Shown here in pieces: positions 12,601 through 19,557 of a DNA stretch of 64,000 bases. The notes under the pieces are model-generated. The model saw only the letters and a program-made list of their open reading frames with translations, ran no database searches and was not told where the DNA came from. This stretch comes from a virus. The stretch lies in IMG/VR virus record IMGVR_UViG_3300035661_000037, positions 1-64,000 of that record; one strand, 5' to 3'. Made by a program: the position numbers and the translations under genes. Position 1 is the stretch's first letter, and every line of letters starts with the position of its first letter.

Positions 12601-12789
12601 ATGATAGTGCCTACAAACACAGTACGCTTTATAAAAGATGACGAAGATGAACAATTAATGATGACCATGCGCACTGGTGTAACATGGTCAGAGTTGTCCG
12701 AGAAATATCTACATTTTCTAAAAGGTTGTGGCTACCAAGTAACGGCTGCTGACTTAGCAGAATATTACACAACATTATCAGGAGATTAA
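12601..12789 (+). CDS. Hypothetical protein, 62 aa
   Basis: A 62-residue acidic protein beginning MIVPTNTVRFIKDDEDEQ, with a helix-turn-helix-like middle (GVTWSELSEKYLHFLKGCG). An AAGGAG ribosome binding site precedes the ATG. It stands 19 bases after the tRNA on the same transcript and two bases before the next gene. It is not recognised. Confidence 0.7.
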   Translation: MIVPTNTVRFIKDDEDEQLMMTMRTGVTWSELSEKYLHFLKGCGYQVTAADLAEYYTTLSGD

Positions 12790-12791
12790 AA

Positions 12792-13325
12792 ATGATTGGT
12801 GACACATACGACGAAGTAAACAGAAATTACGATCATCGCTGGAATACTGAGATGACTCTTGGAGGGGTAAGCCAGTTGTGTGACAAGATTACACTACAGA
12901 ATATGGCTGATAAACTGGCAGAGTCTTTGAAAGCTGATGCAAATAAGCAGACATTTAGCGAAAGCCTTGCCGAGTCTTTTAAAGCTCCGCAACCAACGAT
13001 AAATATCATGCTAACAACCCCTGTAGATGAAAAACAGTCCACACCAACGGCACACCCTCTGCAAGCAGTTTTTGATGCGGTTATTGAGCAAGTTACAAAG
13101 GGTAAAGGGAAGGAACGCCACGGTAATGGTAAAGAGTTTATGTCGCAGCCTTGGGTTGAACTGTGCGATACTTACGGAACAGGCTTTGCATTTGGACAAA
13201 GCCAGAAAAAGATGTCAGAAAGTCAAGGTATGTCTGGAGAAGCGAGAAAACGAGAATTACTTGGTGCTTCTGCCTATCTAGCTATGGCTATCTTACACGA
13301 ATTTTATATTGACAAACAAAAATAA
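12792..13325 (+). CDS. Phage protein with ERHG-QPW motif, 177 aa
   Basis: A 177-residue soluble protein. The N-terminal half is variable and low in conserved features; the C-terminal half has KGKGKERHGNGKEFMSQPWV and GFAFGQSQKKMSES, then a helical end (LLGASAYLAMAILHEFY). This ERHG...QPW...GQxxKK arrangement recurs in phage proteins of unknown function usually found near nucleotide or DNA metabolism genes, as I recall it. No activity can be assigned. Confidence 0.75.
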   Translation: MIGDTYDEVNRNYDHRWNTEMTLGGVSQLCDKITLQNMADKLAESLKADANKQTFSESLAESFKAPQPTINIMLTTPVDEKQSTPTAHPLQAVFDAVIEQVTKGKGKERHGNGKEFMSQPWVELCDTYGTGFAFGQSQKKMSESQGMSGEARKRELLGASAYLAMAILHEFYIDKQK

Positions 13326-13371
13326 ACAGTGTATACACTCGCCTATCGGCTTTGCATCCGATTTAAATGGT

Positions 13372-13449
13372 GAGGCTTCATCTGAACTCTGGCGGATACC
13401 ATCCGTTATGCAAACTTCCAGAAATGGTTGAGAGTTCAGGTGAAGCCTC
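13372..13449 (+). repeat. 19-bp inverted repeat before GIY-YIG gene
   Basis: GAGGCTTCATCTGAACTCT (13372-13390) pairs with AGAGTTCAGGTGAAGCCTC (13431-13449); the one deviation is a G-U pair in RNA. A second small hairpin (CGGAT/ATCCG) sits in the 40-base loop. The stem ends 20 bases before the endonuclease start, so it could hide or expose the ribosome binding region or be a mark of the inserted element. Confidence 0.7.
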
Positions 13450-13469
13450 TTGTTTTGGAGAGTAAGCGT

Positions 13470-14177
13470 ATGGAAGACAAATTTAAGGCATATCTGTTAG
13501 AATGTTTAACCACAGGAAAAATATACGTTGGTATAACAACACAAACTCTGAAAAAGAGGCTTTCTCAGCATAAGATAGCAACATCAAAAACAGATACTAA
13601 AATAGGGCGACATCTTAGGAAGTACGGTACTGATTTGACAATAACTCATATTGCGTCAAGTTTAAATTTTGAACTATTGCTAGAGTTAGAAACGATTTTA
13701 ATAGTACAATATAACTCAAAACTAAAAGGGTTGAACTCAACTGACGGAGGGCAAGGGGTTATAGGTCACAAACATTCCGAAGAATCCAAAAATAAAATGA
13801 AACTACATAATTTAGCTATATGGAAAGTTCTGGGGTACCGTGAGAAAATGGTGGAGAAAGCCAAAATAGGGTGGGCTAACAAGAGTCAAGAGGAACTTTT
13901 AGCACATAAGCGACGAGCTGCAAAGAGCATGGCAATTGCAGCGAAGAATAGGATTAGGTCGAAGAAAGATAAGGTGGTTAGATACAAACATAAAGGCTGG
14001 AATATGAAGATAATAACTCATTGCCCTTCAGGACACGAATATAATTTTGAAAACACTAGATATAAGAAATGTGGAGGGCGAGTGTGTATCATATGCAAGC
14101 GGAAGACACGAAATATTGCTAGAGATACTAGAAGGGCTAAACTGGCAAAACTAAAATTGGAGTCAAACAATGCATGA
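13470..14177 (+). CDS. GIY-YIG homing endonuclease
   Basis: The start at 13470 follows TTGGAGAG; the TTG at 13428 lies inside the inverted repeat and is less likely. The 235-residue protein begins with a GIY-YIG nuclease domain (AYLLECLTTGKIYVGITTQT, then LKKRLSQHK with the catalytic Arg, and an LETILI segment with the metal-binding Glu). A GHKHSEESKNKMKL nuclease-associated modular domain follows, and a Cys-rich segment (CPSGHEY...CGGRVCIICKRK) near the C-terminus may bind zinc. Free-standing homing endonucleases of this type nick or cut related phage genomes to spread themselves. Confidence 0.85.
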   Translation: MEDKFKAYLLECLTTGKIYVGITTQTLKKRLSQHKIATSKTDTKIGRHLRKYGTDLTITHIASSLNFELLLELETILIVQYNSKLKGLNSTDGGQGVIGHKHSEESKNKMKLHNLAIWKVLGYREKMVEKAKIGWANKSQEELLAHKRRAAKSMAIAAKNRIRSKKDKVVRYKHKGWNMKIITHCPSGHEYNFENTRYKKCGGRVCIICKRKTRNIARDTRRAKLAKLKLESNNA

Positions 14178-14289
14178 AAAACAAGCGGAACACATCGGCG
14201 GTGCTATAGCTGAGAAGTTAACCTACAATCAGTCACGCGCTGACCACAAGCCTGATAACCGTGTTAAAGATGGCGGGAAGGCGTTTTGA
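14170..14289 (+). CDS. Hypothetical protein, 39 aa
   Basis: A 39-codon ORF overlapping the end of the endonuclease gene by eight bases and the start of the methyltransferase gene by TTGA. The product (begins MHEKQAEHIGGAIAEKL) is charged and ends DGGKAF. Tight overlaps on both sides suggest it is translated in coupling with its neighbours. It may be the C-terminal remainder of a gene interrupted by the endonuclease. Confidence 0.45.
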   Translation: MHEKQAEHIGGAIAEKLTYNQSRADHKPDNRVKDGGKAF

Positions 14290-15626
14290 GGTACCTTTCG
14301 CTATTCTCTGGTATTGAAGCAGCTAGCGTTGCATGGAATCCACTAGGTTGGGAATGCGTAGGCGTTGCGGAAATTGAAAAGTTCCCATGCAAAGTATTGG
14401 CGCACCATTATCCAGATGTGCCTAATCTTGGGGATATTACAAAAATTACCGAAACTGATATTGCGGAACTTGGTTTGATTGACGTAGTTGTGTTTGGAGC
14501 GCCGTGTCAGGACCTGAGTGTGGCCGGAAAACGAAAAGGAATGTTAGATGCGCACGGAAATATTACAAGAAGCGGATTGTTCTTTACAGCAATCAATATT
14601 GTTACTTGGGCTAGAAAACATTGCGCATGCCGATTTGCAATCTATGAAAATGTCCCTGGACTCTTCAGTTCCAACAAAGGCGCGGATTTTGCAAGCGTGG
14701 TTGAACACATGGCAGGACTCGACGACGTTACAGCGCCCAAGAACGGCTGGGGGTCAGAAGGCTGCGCGGTGGGCGACGAAGGAATGGTCGAATGGGCTTG
14801 TCTGGACGCACAATTCGTCAGAACACCGGAGTTCCCTACCGCCGTCCCTCAACGACGCAGGCGTGTCTTCGCTATCGCAGATTTTGGAGACTGGTCAACT
14901 AGACCGCCGATACTTCTTGAGCGCGAAAGCCTGCGCGGGGATACTCCATCGCGCCGAAGTAAGAGGCAAGAAACTCCCAGAGATGTTGTTGAAAGCTCTG
15001 GAAGTGGTGGTGCAATCGGAGCATTGTTCCCCGCATACTTCAAAGGTGCTGCAAGCCAGTGTGCAGACCAAGGAAATGTTGTAGGATGTTACGGAATTGC
15101 AGGAAATATTATCGGACGACAACCTGATAACGGTGGCAATGGAGACGGCTATTCTAATAATATCGGATACACATTGACTAAGACAGATGTTCATGCCGTA
15201 GTTTACCCAATAAATACCCAAATTGCTACAAGGTGTGTTACGCTTGGAGAAGGCACGGGACTAGGTATGGCTAATGAAGGAAAATCAGCATATACTCATC
15301 AGGCTGCACATTGTCATGCGGTTGCGTTTAGCACAGTTCCTGATATTTGTGGAACCATGAAAAGTTGTTCTGGTAAAAGTGTAACTTGGACAAATAGCGT
15401 TGACCACGCAGCTGCTGGTTATATACTCCCTATGGATACGCAAGTACGCCGATTGACCCCTATGGAGTGTGAAAGACTTCAAGGGTTTCCTGAAAACTAC
15501 ACAGGCATCCACGGAGCCAGCGATACAGCCCGCTACAAAGCACTAGGTAACTCTATGGCGTGTAACGTGATGCACTATATAGGACAACAAATTCAAAAAG
15601 CTGTAGACTACAATGCTAACCCTTAA
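14286..15626 (+). CDS. DNA cytosine-5 methyltransferase
   Basis: TTG start at 14286, overlapping the preceding stop (TTGA). The N-terminus has motif I (LSLFSGIEAAS), motif IV GAPCQDLSVAG with catalytic Cys74, motif VI YENVPG (residues 120-125) and motif VIII PQRRRRVFAI; the C-terminus has RRLTPMECERLQGFPENY and motif X GNSMACNVMHYIGQQ. A long middle insert (about residues 210-380) would be the target-recognition region. It transfers methyl from S-adenosylmethionine to cytosine C5, probably protecting phage DNA from host restriction. No cognate endonuclease is adjacent, so it is an orphan enzyme. Confidence 0.92.
   Translation: MRYLSLFSGIEAASVAWNPLGWECVGVAEIEKFPCKVLAHHYPDVPNLGDITKITETDIAELGLIDVVVFGAPCQDLSVAGKRKGMLDAHGNITRSGLFFTAINIVTWARKHCACRFAIYENVPGLFSSNKGADFASVVEHMAGLDDVTAPKNGWGSEGCAVGDEGMVEWACLDAQFVRTPEFPTAVPQRRRRVFAIADFGDWSTRPPILLERESLRGDTPSRRSKRQETPRDVVESSGSGGAIGALFPAYFKGAASQCADQGNVVGCYGIAGNIIGRQPDNGGNGDGYSNNIGYTLTKTDVHAVVYPINTQIATRCVTLGEGTGLGMANEGKSAYTHQAAHCHAVAFSTVPDICGTMKSCSGKSVTWTNSVDHAAAGYILPMDTQVRRLTPMECERLQGFPENYTGIHGASDTARYKALGNSMACNVMHYIGQQIQKAVDYNANP
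14548..15084 (+). other. Overlapping +1-frame ORF within methyltransferase
   Basis: A 178-codon frame inside the methyltransferase gene. Its C-terminal part reads SLSQILETGQLDRRYFLSAK followed by ACAGILHRAEVRGKKLPEML, a motif (LS-KACAGILRRAE-RGK-LP) that I associate with separate small phage proteins. No ribosome binding site or independent promoter is seen. It may be a true overprinted gene, or reflect that this DNA segment is used in the other frame in related phages. Confidence 0.35.
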
Positions 15627-16431
15627 CCTCCTACGCCTCAGCCTGGTAATAATCGCAGGGTTCTCAGCTATTAGCTCAGTTGCTGGCCTAGGCGAGGTCT
15701 TTCGCGGCTCATATTACCCGATCATCGTCCTTTCGTGCGGCCTAGAACTAGCGAAGTTCTCAGCGACATCACACGCATACCAGAACTGGCAGGATATATC
15801 AATAAAGTTTCAGACAGGGTTAGTAATCTTTGTTACGGTAACTAGTATTTTTACATCAGTTGGTATATTCGGCTACCTTGGGGACTCGTTCACAAAAACT
15901 CACATAACCGCCAAGAAAGATGATATAATTATACACCAGTTGCAGGTAACACAAGAGCGTCTAAATCTAAGAATTTTGGAAATAGACAAACAAATTCGAG
16001 AATTACCTAGTGAATTTGTGGTAGGCAGAGTTAAACTAATGAACGCATTCGCAGATGAGCGCAAACAAGTTAGTAAACTGTTAGATGAAACAAGCGACAA
16101 GTTGCAGTCAGCACTCAAACAGAACGTAGATACAGTAAGTGATTTAGGTCCAGTCGTACACTTGGCTAAGGCGTTCGGCACAACCGTAGAAACCGCTGTA
16201 GGTAACATGATACTAGTCCTAGCACTATTCTTGGACCCTGCCGCACTATTCTTAACTGTGCTTTTGAGTAGGAAAGTAGCAGAAAATACTTCAGAAAAAG
16301 TAGATACTATTCCTGAACCAGTTATACCTCGCAAGGTTGGTAGACCGGTTGGTAGCAGGAATAGGGATAAGGGGGTTGTTCAGGACGCTGACCAAACGAC
16401 ATCAACTAAAACAGATTGGAACTTCAAATGA
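15613..16431 (+). CDS. Multi-TM membrane protein with coiled coil
   Basis: A 272-residue protein with membrane segments at about residues 5-25, 33-45, 68-90 and 196-218, and a long coiled coil between them (residues about 104-175, rich in Leu/Glu/Lys). The SCGLELAKFSATSHAYQNWQ and TVTSIFTSVGIFGYLG segments resemble a membrane protein seen in many aquatic phages (MELAK...SLGIFGFLS). The C-terminal tail is polar with a basic GRPVGSRNRDKG patch. It overlaps the methyltransferase gene by 14 bases. Role unknown. Confidence 0.75.
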   Translation: MLTLNLLRLSLVIIAGFSAISSVAGLGEVFRGSYYPIIVLSCGLELAKFSATSHAYQNWQDISIKFQTGLVIFVTVTSIFTSVGIFGYLGDSFTKTHITAKKDDIIIHQLQVTQERLNLRILEIDKQIRELPSEFVVGRVKLMNAFADERKQVSKLLDETSDKLQSALKQNVDTVSDLGPVVHLAKAFGTTVETAVGNMILVLALFLDPAALFLTVLLSRKVAENTSEKVDTIPEPVIPRKVGRPVGSRNRDKGVVQDADQTTSTKTDWNFK

Positions 16432-16676
16432 GTAAAAGTGAGCGGTTTAGACTAGCAGTACAGCGTGGCGAGCCGTTTCCAGATGTTGATGATAAGATTA
16501 GACAGCAGTTTAGTGTGACACAACAGGATATATTTAAGGCGCTACCTGATTGCAAGTTCTCTATAGCGCCGTTCGACATAAAGACACTAACTATCGAGTT
16601 TACATCTACTTCAGACGGTCTCGTAGTAGTGAGCGCGGTGTATTACGCGCATGGTAAATTGGAGAAGTTTAAATGA
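16428..16676 (+). CDS. Hypothetical protein, 82 aa
   Basis: The ATG at 16428 makes an ATGA overlap with the previous stop; the longer reading from 16416 is less likely. The product begins MSKSERFRLAVQRGEPFPDV and ends in a strand-rich half (TLTIEFTSTSDGLVVVSAVYY). No family is recognised. A second copy of its first 13 bases (ATGAGTAAAAGTG) begins at 16673, overlapping its own stop. Confidence 0.7.
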   Translation: MSKSERFRLAVQRGEPFPDVDDKIRQQFSVTQQDIFKALPDCKFSIAPFDIKTLTIEFTSTSDGLVVVSAVYYAHGKLEKFK

Positions 16677-16771
16677 GTAAAAGTGGGCAGTTAATCGCGA
16701 TCAAGAGGCCTTCAGGTATGTAATAGACTTCAACCTGTTCTCGCGTATCGATGAAAAACTCAACATTGACA
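16673..16771 (+). pseudogene. Remnant of DUF4116 repeat gene
   Basis: After a copied start (ATGAGTAAAAGTG at 16673) the DNA from 16687 matches the 3' end of the DUF4116 gene at 17118-18050: the frame at 16696 encodes RDQEAFRYVIDFNLFSRIDE, against RDPEALQYVLDFDLFSRIAE in the intact gene. Homology ends at the promoter at 16766. It is a truncated duplicate created by recombination; the 16-codon ORF from 16673 to 16723 is not in that frame. Confidence 0.7.
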
Positions 16772-16794
16772 TACTACTAATTGTAGGGTATAAT
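16766..16794 (+). promoter_or_regulatory. Consensus sigma70 promoter
   Basis: TTGACA (16766-16771) and TATAAT (16789-16794) with a 17-base spacer. The -35 box is formed by the end of the DUF4116 remnant. It serves the zinc-finger gene at 16861 and, beyond it, the DUF4116 gene. Confidence 0.85.
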
Positions 16795-16860
16795 ATACAA
16801 CTCAGTGAATCATACGATACTCGATAAATAACTAATGCTTTAAATACTCAGGAAAAACAA

Positions 16861-17085
16861 ATGGATGAATTAGATCAGGCGGCTATATTAGAGGCAGACT
16901 TTGTAGCTAGAAGCATTGAGGCTAACAGGAAGACTATTAACAAGTTACAAGCAAGAGGTACATGTTACAACTGCGCTGAAGAAGTAGCAGGCCAGCAGCT
17001 ATTCTGCGATGGGCATTGCCGCGAAGATTATCAGATAAGAACTAAGCGGTCTAAGGGCTACTCGGTATTCTCGGGTGCAGTATGA
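16861..17085 (+). CDS. Small zinc-finger protein, 74 aa
   Basis: A 74-residue protein: an N-terminal helical acidic part, then GTCYNCAEEVAGQQLFCDGH and CREDYQIRTKRSKG. The C-x2-C...C-x3-C arrangement matches a common small phage zinc-finger protein (RCLNCG...RFCDADCRDDYE). It probably binds zinc and perhaps DNA. A weak AGGAAAAA ribosome binding site precedes the ATG. Confidence 0.65.
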   Translation: MDELDQAAILEADFVARSIEANRKTINKLQARGTCYNCAEEVAGQQLFCDGHCREDYQIRTKRSKGYSVFSGAV

Positions 17086-17117
17086 CTTGCAAATACTCAT
17101 AGATAAAGGTATGTAAA

Positions 17118-18050
17118 ATGAAAATTAAATACCAAGCAATCATCACAGTTGAAAAAGCCCTCGAAGCGGTTAAGCGGGATCGCGATGCCTTGCGATACGT
17201 AAAATACCAGACTGAGGCGATATGCATCGAAGCAGTTATGCGTAATGGTGATGCCTTGCAGTACGTAAAAGACCAGACTGAGGCGATATGCATCGAAGCG
17301 GTTAAGCGGGACGGTTATGCCTTGAAGTACGTAAAAGAGCAGACTTATGCTGTATGTATCGAAGCGGTTAAGCAGGAGGGTTATGCCTTAAGATACTTAA
17401 AAGGCCAGACTGAGGAAGTATGCGTTGAAGCAGTGAAGCAGGATGGTAATTCCTTGCAGTATGTAAAAGACCAGACTGAACAGATAGTACTAGAAGCGGT
17501 AAAACGTACTGGTGAGTCATTGATGTACGTAAAAGACCAGACTCAGGCGATATGCCTTGAAGCGGTGAAGCGAGACCCAGAGGCCTTGCAGTATACAAAA
17601 GAGCAGACTGAAGCTGTATGCCTTGAAGCGGTTAAGCAGGATGGCTATATGTTGCAGTATGTAAAAGAGCAGACTGAAGCTGTATGCCTTGAAGCGGTTA
17701 AGCAGAATGGCTATATGTTGCAGTATGTAAAAGAGCAGACTTATGTAATGTGCTTAGAAGCAGTTAAGCGCGATGGGTGCACCTTACAGTACGTAAAAGA
17801 CCAGACTCCAGCGGTATGCCTAGAAGCGGTTAAGCGTGATGGCTTATCCTTGCTGTACGTAAAACACCAGACTGAGGAGATAGCACTAGAAGCGGTGAAG
17901 CGGGATGGTGCGGCCTTGCGATACGTAAAAGACCAGACTGAAGCGGTATGCCTCGAAGCAGTTAGTCGAGATCCAGAGGCCTTGCAGTACGTACTTGACT
18001 TCGACTTGTTCTCGCGTATTGCTGAAAAACTCAGTATTGACGTTGCATGA
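17118..18050 (+). CDS. DUF4116 repeat protein
   Basis: A 310-residue protein made almost wholly of 13 tandem 22-residue repeats of the type EAVKRDG-ALRYVKDQTEA-CL (DUF4116 pattern: A-x-DG-AL-Y), each encoded by about 66 bp, capped by a divergent end VLDFDLFSRIAEKLSIDVA. Each repeat should form a helix pair, giving an elongated superhelix used for protein binding. DUF4116 proteins are best known from Legionella, amoebae and giant viruses. Near-identical DNA repeats allow copy-number change by recombination; a truncated copy lies at 16687. It overlaps the next gene by ATGA. Confidence 0.85.
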   Translation: MKIKYQAIITVEKALEAVKRDRDALRYVKYQTEAICIEAVMRNGDALQYVKDQTEAICIEAVKRDGYALKYVKEQTYAVCIEAVKQEGYALRYLKGQTEEVCVEAVKQDGNSLQYVKDQTEQIVLEAVKRTGESLMYVKDQTQAICLEAVKRDPEALQYTKEQTEAVCLEAVKQDGYMLQYVKEQTEAVCLEAVKQNGYMLQYVKEQTYVMCLEAVKRDGCTLQYVKDQTPAVCLEAVKRDGLSLLYVKHQTEEIALEAVKRDGAALRYVKDQTEAVCLEAVSRDPEALQYVLDFDLFSRIAEKLSIDVA

Positions 18051-18559
18051 CAAACTATTTCTTTATATCTGATACGCATTTCGGGCACCAAGCGGCATGT
18101 CAGTTCTTACGCTCAGATGGTATTACAAAGATGAGACCATTCGAAACATCTGAAGAGATGGACGAAACAATCATTGACCGCTGGAACAAAGTCGTAAAGC
18201 CTAATGATCGCGTGTATGTCCTAGGTGACGTTGCAATGAAGCGTAAAGACATTCAGACTATTGGAAGGTGTTCTGGGCGTAAGGTACTGATACGCGGTAA
18301 CCACGACATCTTTAACATGGCTGACTATACCCCGTACTTTGACGACATTCGTGGTGTTCATGTGATGCCTACTAGAGATGCGATACTGTCACATATACCC
18401 CTACATCCTGACAGCGTTACACGATTTAAAACCAATATACACGGGCACTTGCATGACAATATTATTGAGGATCCTAGATATTTTAATGTATGTGTTGAGC
18501 ATACAGGATATGCGCCCATTAGTTATGAAGAAATTAAAGATAGCGGGAAGTCATTTTGA
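18047..18559 (+). CDS. Calcineurin-like metallophosphoesterase
   Basis: A 170-residue single-domain phosphoesterase with all metal-binding motifs: SDTHFGH (Asp9, His11), LGDVA (Asp61), GNHD (85-87), SHIP (His116) and HGHLH (132-136). It hydrolyses phosphodiester or phosphomonoester bonds; small phage members of this type are often 2',3'-cyclic or nucleotide phosphodiesterases. It overlaps the DUF4116 gene (ATGA) and the next methyltransferase gene (TGATG), so the three are translated together. Substrate not predictable. Confidence 0.88.
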   Translation: MTNYFFISDTHFGHQAACQFLRSDGITKMRPFETSEEMDETIIDRWNKVVKPNDRVYVLGDVAMKRKDIQTIGRCSGRKVLIRGNHDIFNMADYTPYFDDIRGVHVMPTRDAILSHIPLHPDSVTRFKTNIHGHLHDNIIEDPRYFNVCVEHTGYAPISYEEIKDSGKSF

Positions 18560-19401
18560 TGAACGTACTCTCGCTCTTTGATGGAATGTCCTGTGGTCAG
18601 CTTGCGCTTAACCGAGCAGGTATAAGCTACGATAACTATTATGCAAGTGAGGTAGATAAGCATGCGATAAAGGTAACACAGACTAACTATCCTGACACGA
18701 TCCAGCTAGGCGACGTGACTAAAGTCATCGCATCGGATTTACCACACATAGATCTCCTTATAGGAGGTAGTCCGTGCCAAGGGTTCTCTTTCGCAGGAAA
18801 ACAGTTAAACTTCGAAGACCCTCGAAGCAAGTTGTTCTTCGAGTTTGTACGACTGCTGAAAGAGTGTAAGCCGAAATACTTCCTGCTGGAGAATGTGGTC
18901 ATGAAGCAGGAGTATCAGGATGCCATTAGCGAGCACATGGGCTGCAAACCCATCAAGATAAACTCGGCCTTAGTATCGGCACAGAACCGTAACCGCTTAT
19001 ACTGGACTAATATACCTAACGTTATCCAGCCAGACGATATGGGTATTAAACTAGATGATTGTTTAGAACAGGGCTGGTACTCAAGTCGCAAGAAGTCTTA
19101 TTGTATTGATGCCAACTATGGAAAAGGTAGCAACCTGCGTAGGTATCTATATTGTGGGAGTAGACAATTGGTATTTAAAGATGGTTTTACTATCCCGCAC
19201 ATAGTGACAAAAGACACGGCGAATAAGTTTGGATCTGAGAATAAAGCCATGTGGCGTATGCTAACTCCACAAGAGTGTGAGAAGTTACAAACAGTACCAG
19301 AAGGATATACAGACACAGCCCCAAAAGTTTGGAGATATCATATGATAGGTAACGGTTGGACAGTGGATGTAATAGCACACATTTTAAAAGGTCTCAAATG
19401 A
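18559..19401 (+). CDS. DNA cytosine-5 methyltransferase, DNMT3-like type
   Basis: The ATG at 18559 overlaps the previous stop. The 280-residue protein has motif I VLSLFDGMSCGQLAL, motif IV GGSPCQGFSFAGKQ (Cys73), motif VI LLENVV (110-114), motif VIII SALVSAQNRNRLYW and motif X NGWTVDVIAHI, together with RMLTPQECEKLQTVPEGY. The short form with a small target domain resembles the phage methylases grouped with DNMT3-like enzymes. It is a second orphan cytosine methyltransferase, unrelated in detail to the one at 14286, so it probably has another target. Confidence 0.92.
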   Translation: MNVLSLFDGMSCGQLALNRAGISYDNYYASEVDKHAIKVTQTNYPDTIQLGDVTKVIASDLPHIDLLIGGSPCQGFSFAGKQLNFEDPRSKLFFEFVRLLKECKPKYFLLENVVMKQEYQDAISEHMGCKPIKINSALVSAQNRNRLYWTNIPNVIQPDDMGIKLDDCLEQGWYSSRKKSYCIDANYGKGSNLRRYLYCGSRQLVFKDGFTIPHIVTKDTANKFGSENKAMWRMLTPQECEKLQTVPEGYTDTAPKVWRYHMIGNGWTVDVIAHILKGLK

Positions 19402-19556
19402 ACACAACAAAACTAGTATTAATCTCAGAAGGTAACGATTACAAGCGTTACGTGGGGAGTGAAATGACTAACCATATTATAAGTGATGAACGCCTACTGA
19501 CACTTCAAGAGATCGAGCAGTTCAGGGCGGATCCGAAATTATTTTTGGAGGGCTGA
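19398..19556 (+). CDS. Hypothetical protein, 52 aa
   Basis: The start at 19398 overlaps the methyltransferase stop (ATGA). The 52-residue product begins MNTTKLVLISEGNDYKRYVG and continues with a helix (LLTLQEIEQFRADPKLFLEG). The last codons supply GGAGG, the ribosome binding site of the DNA polymerase gene that starts two bases later, so its translation may be coupled to the polymerase. Not recognised. Confidence 0.65.
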   Translation: MNTTKLVLISEGNDYKRYVGSEMTNHIISDERLLTLQEIEQFRADPKLFLEG

Positions 19557-19557
19557 T

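Noticed and set aside
13428-13469. TTG start for a longer GIY-YIG protein
   Set aside because: It lies in the inverted repeat; the ATG at 13470 has a good ribosome binding site and fits the domain boundary.
17118-18000. Regular 66-bp repeats that could suggest a CRISPR array
   Set aside because: The repeats are entirely coding (DUF4116), with no unique spacers of constant length, no leader and no cas genes.
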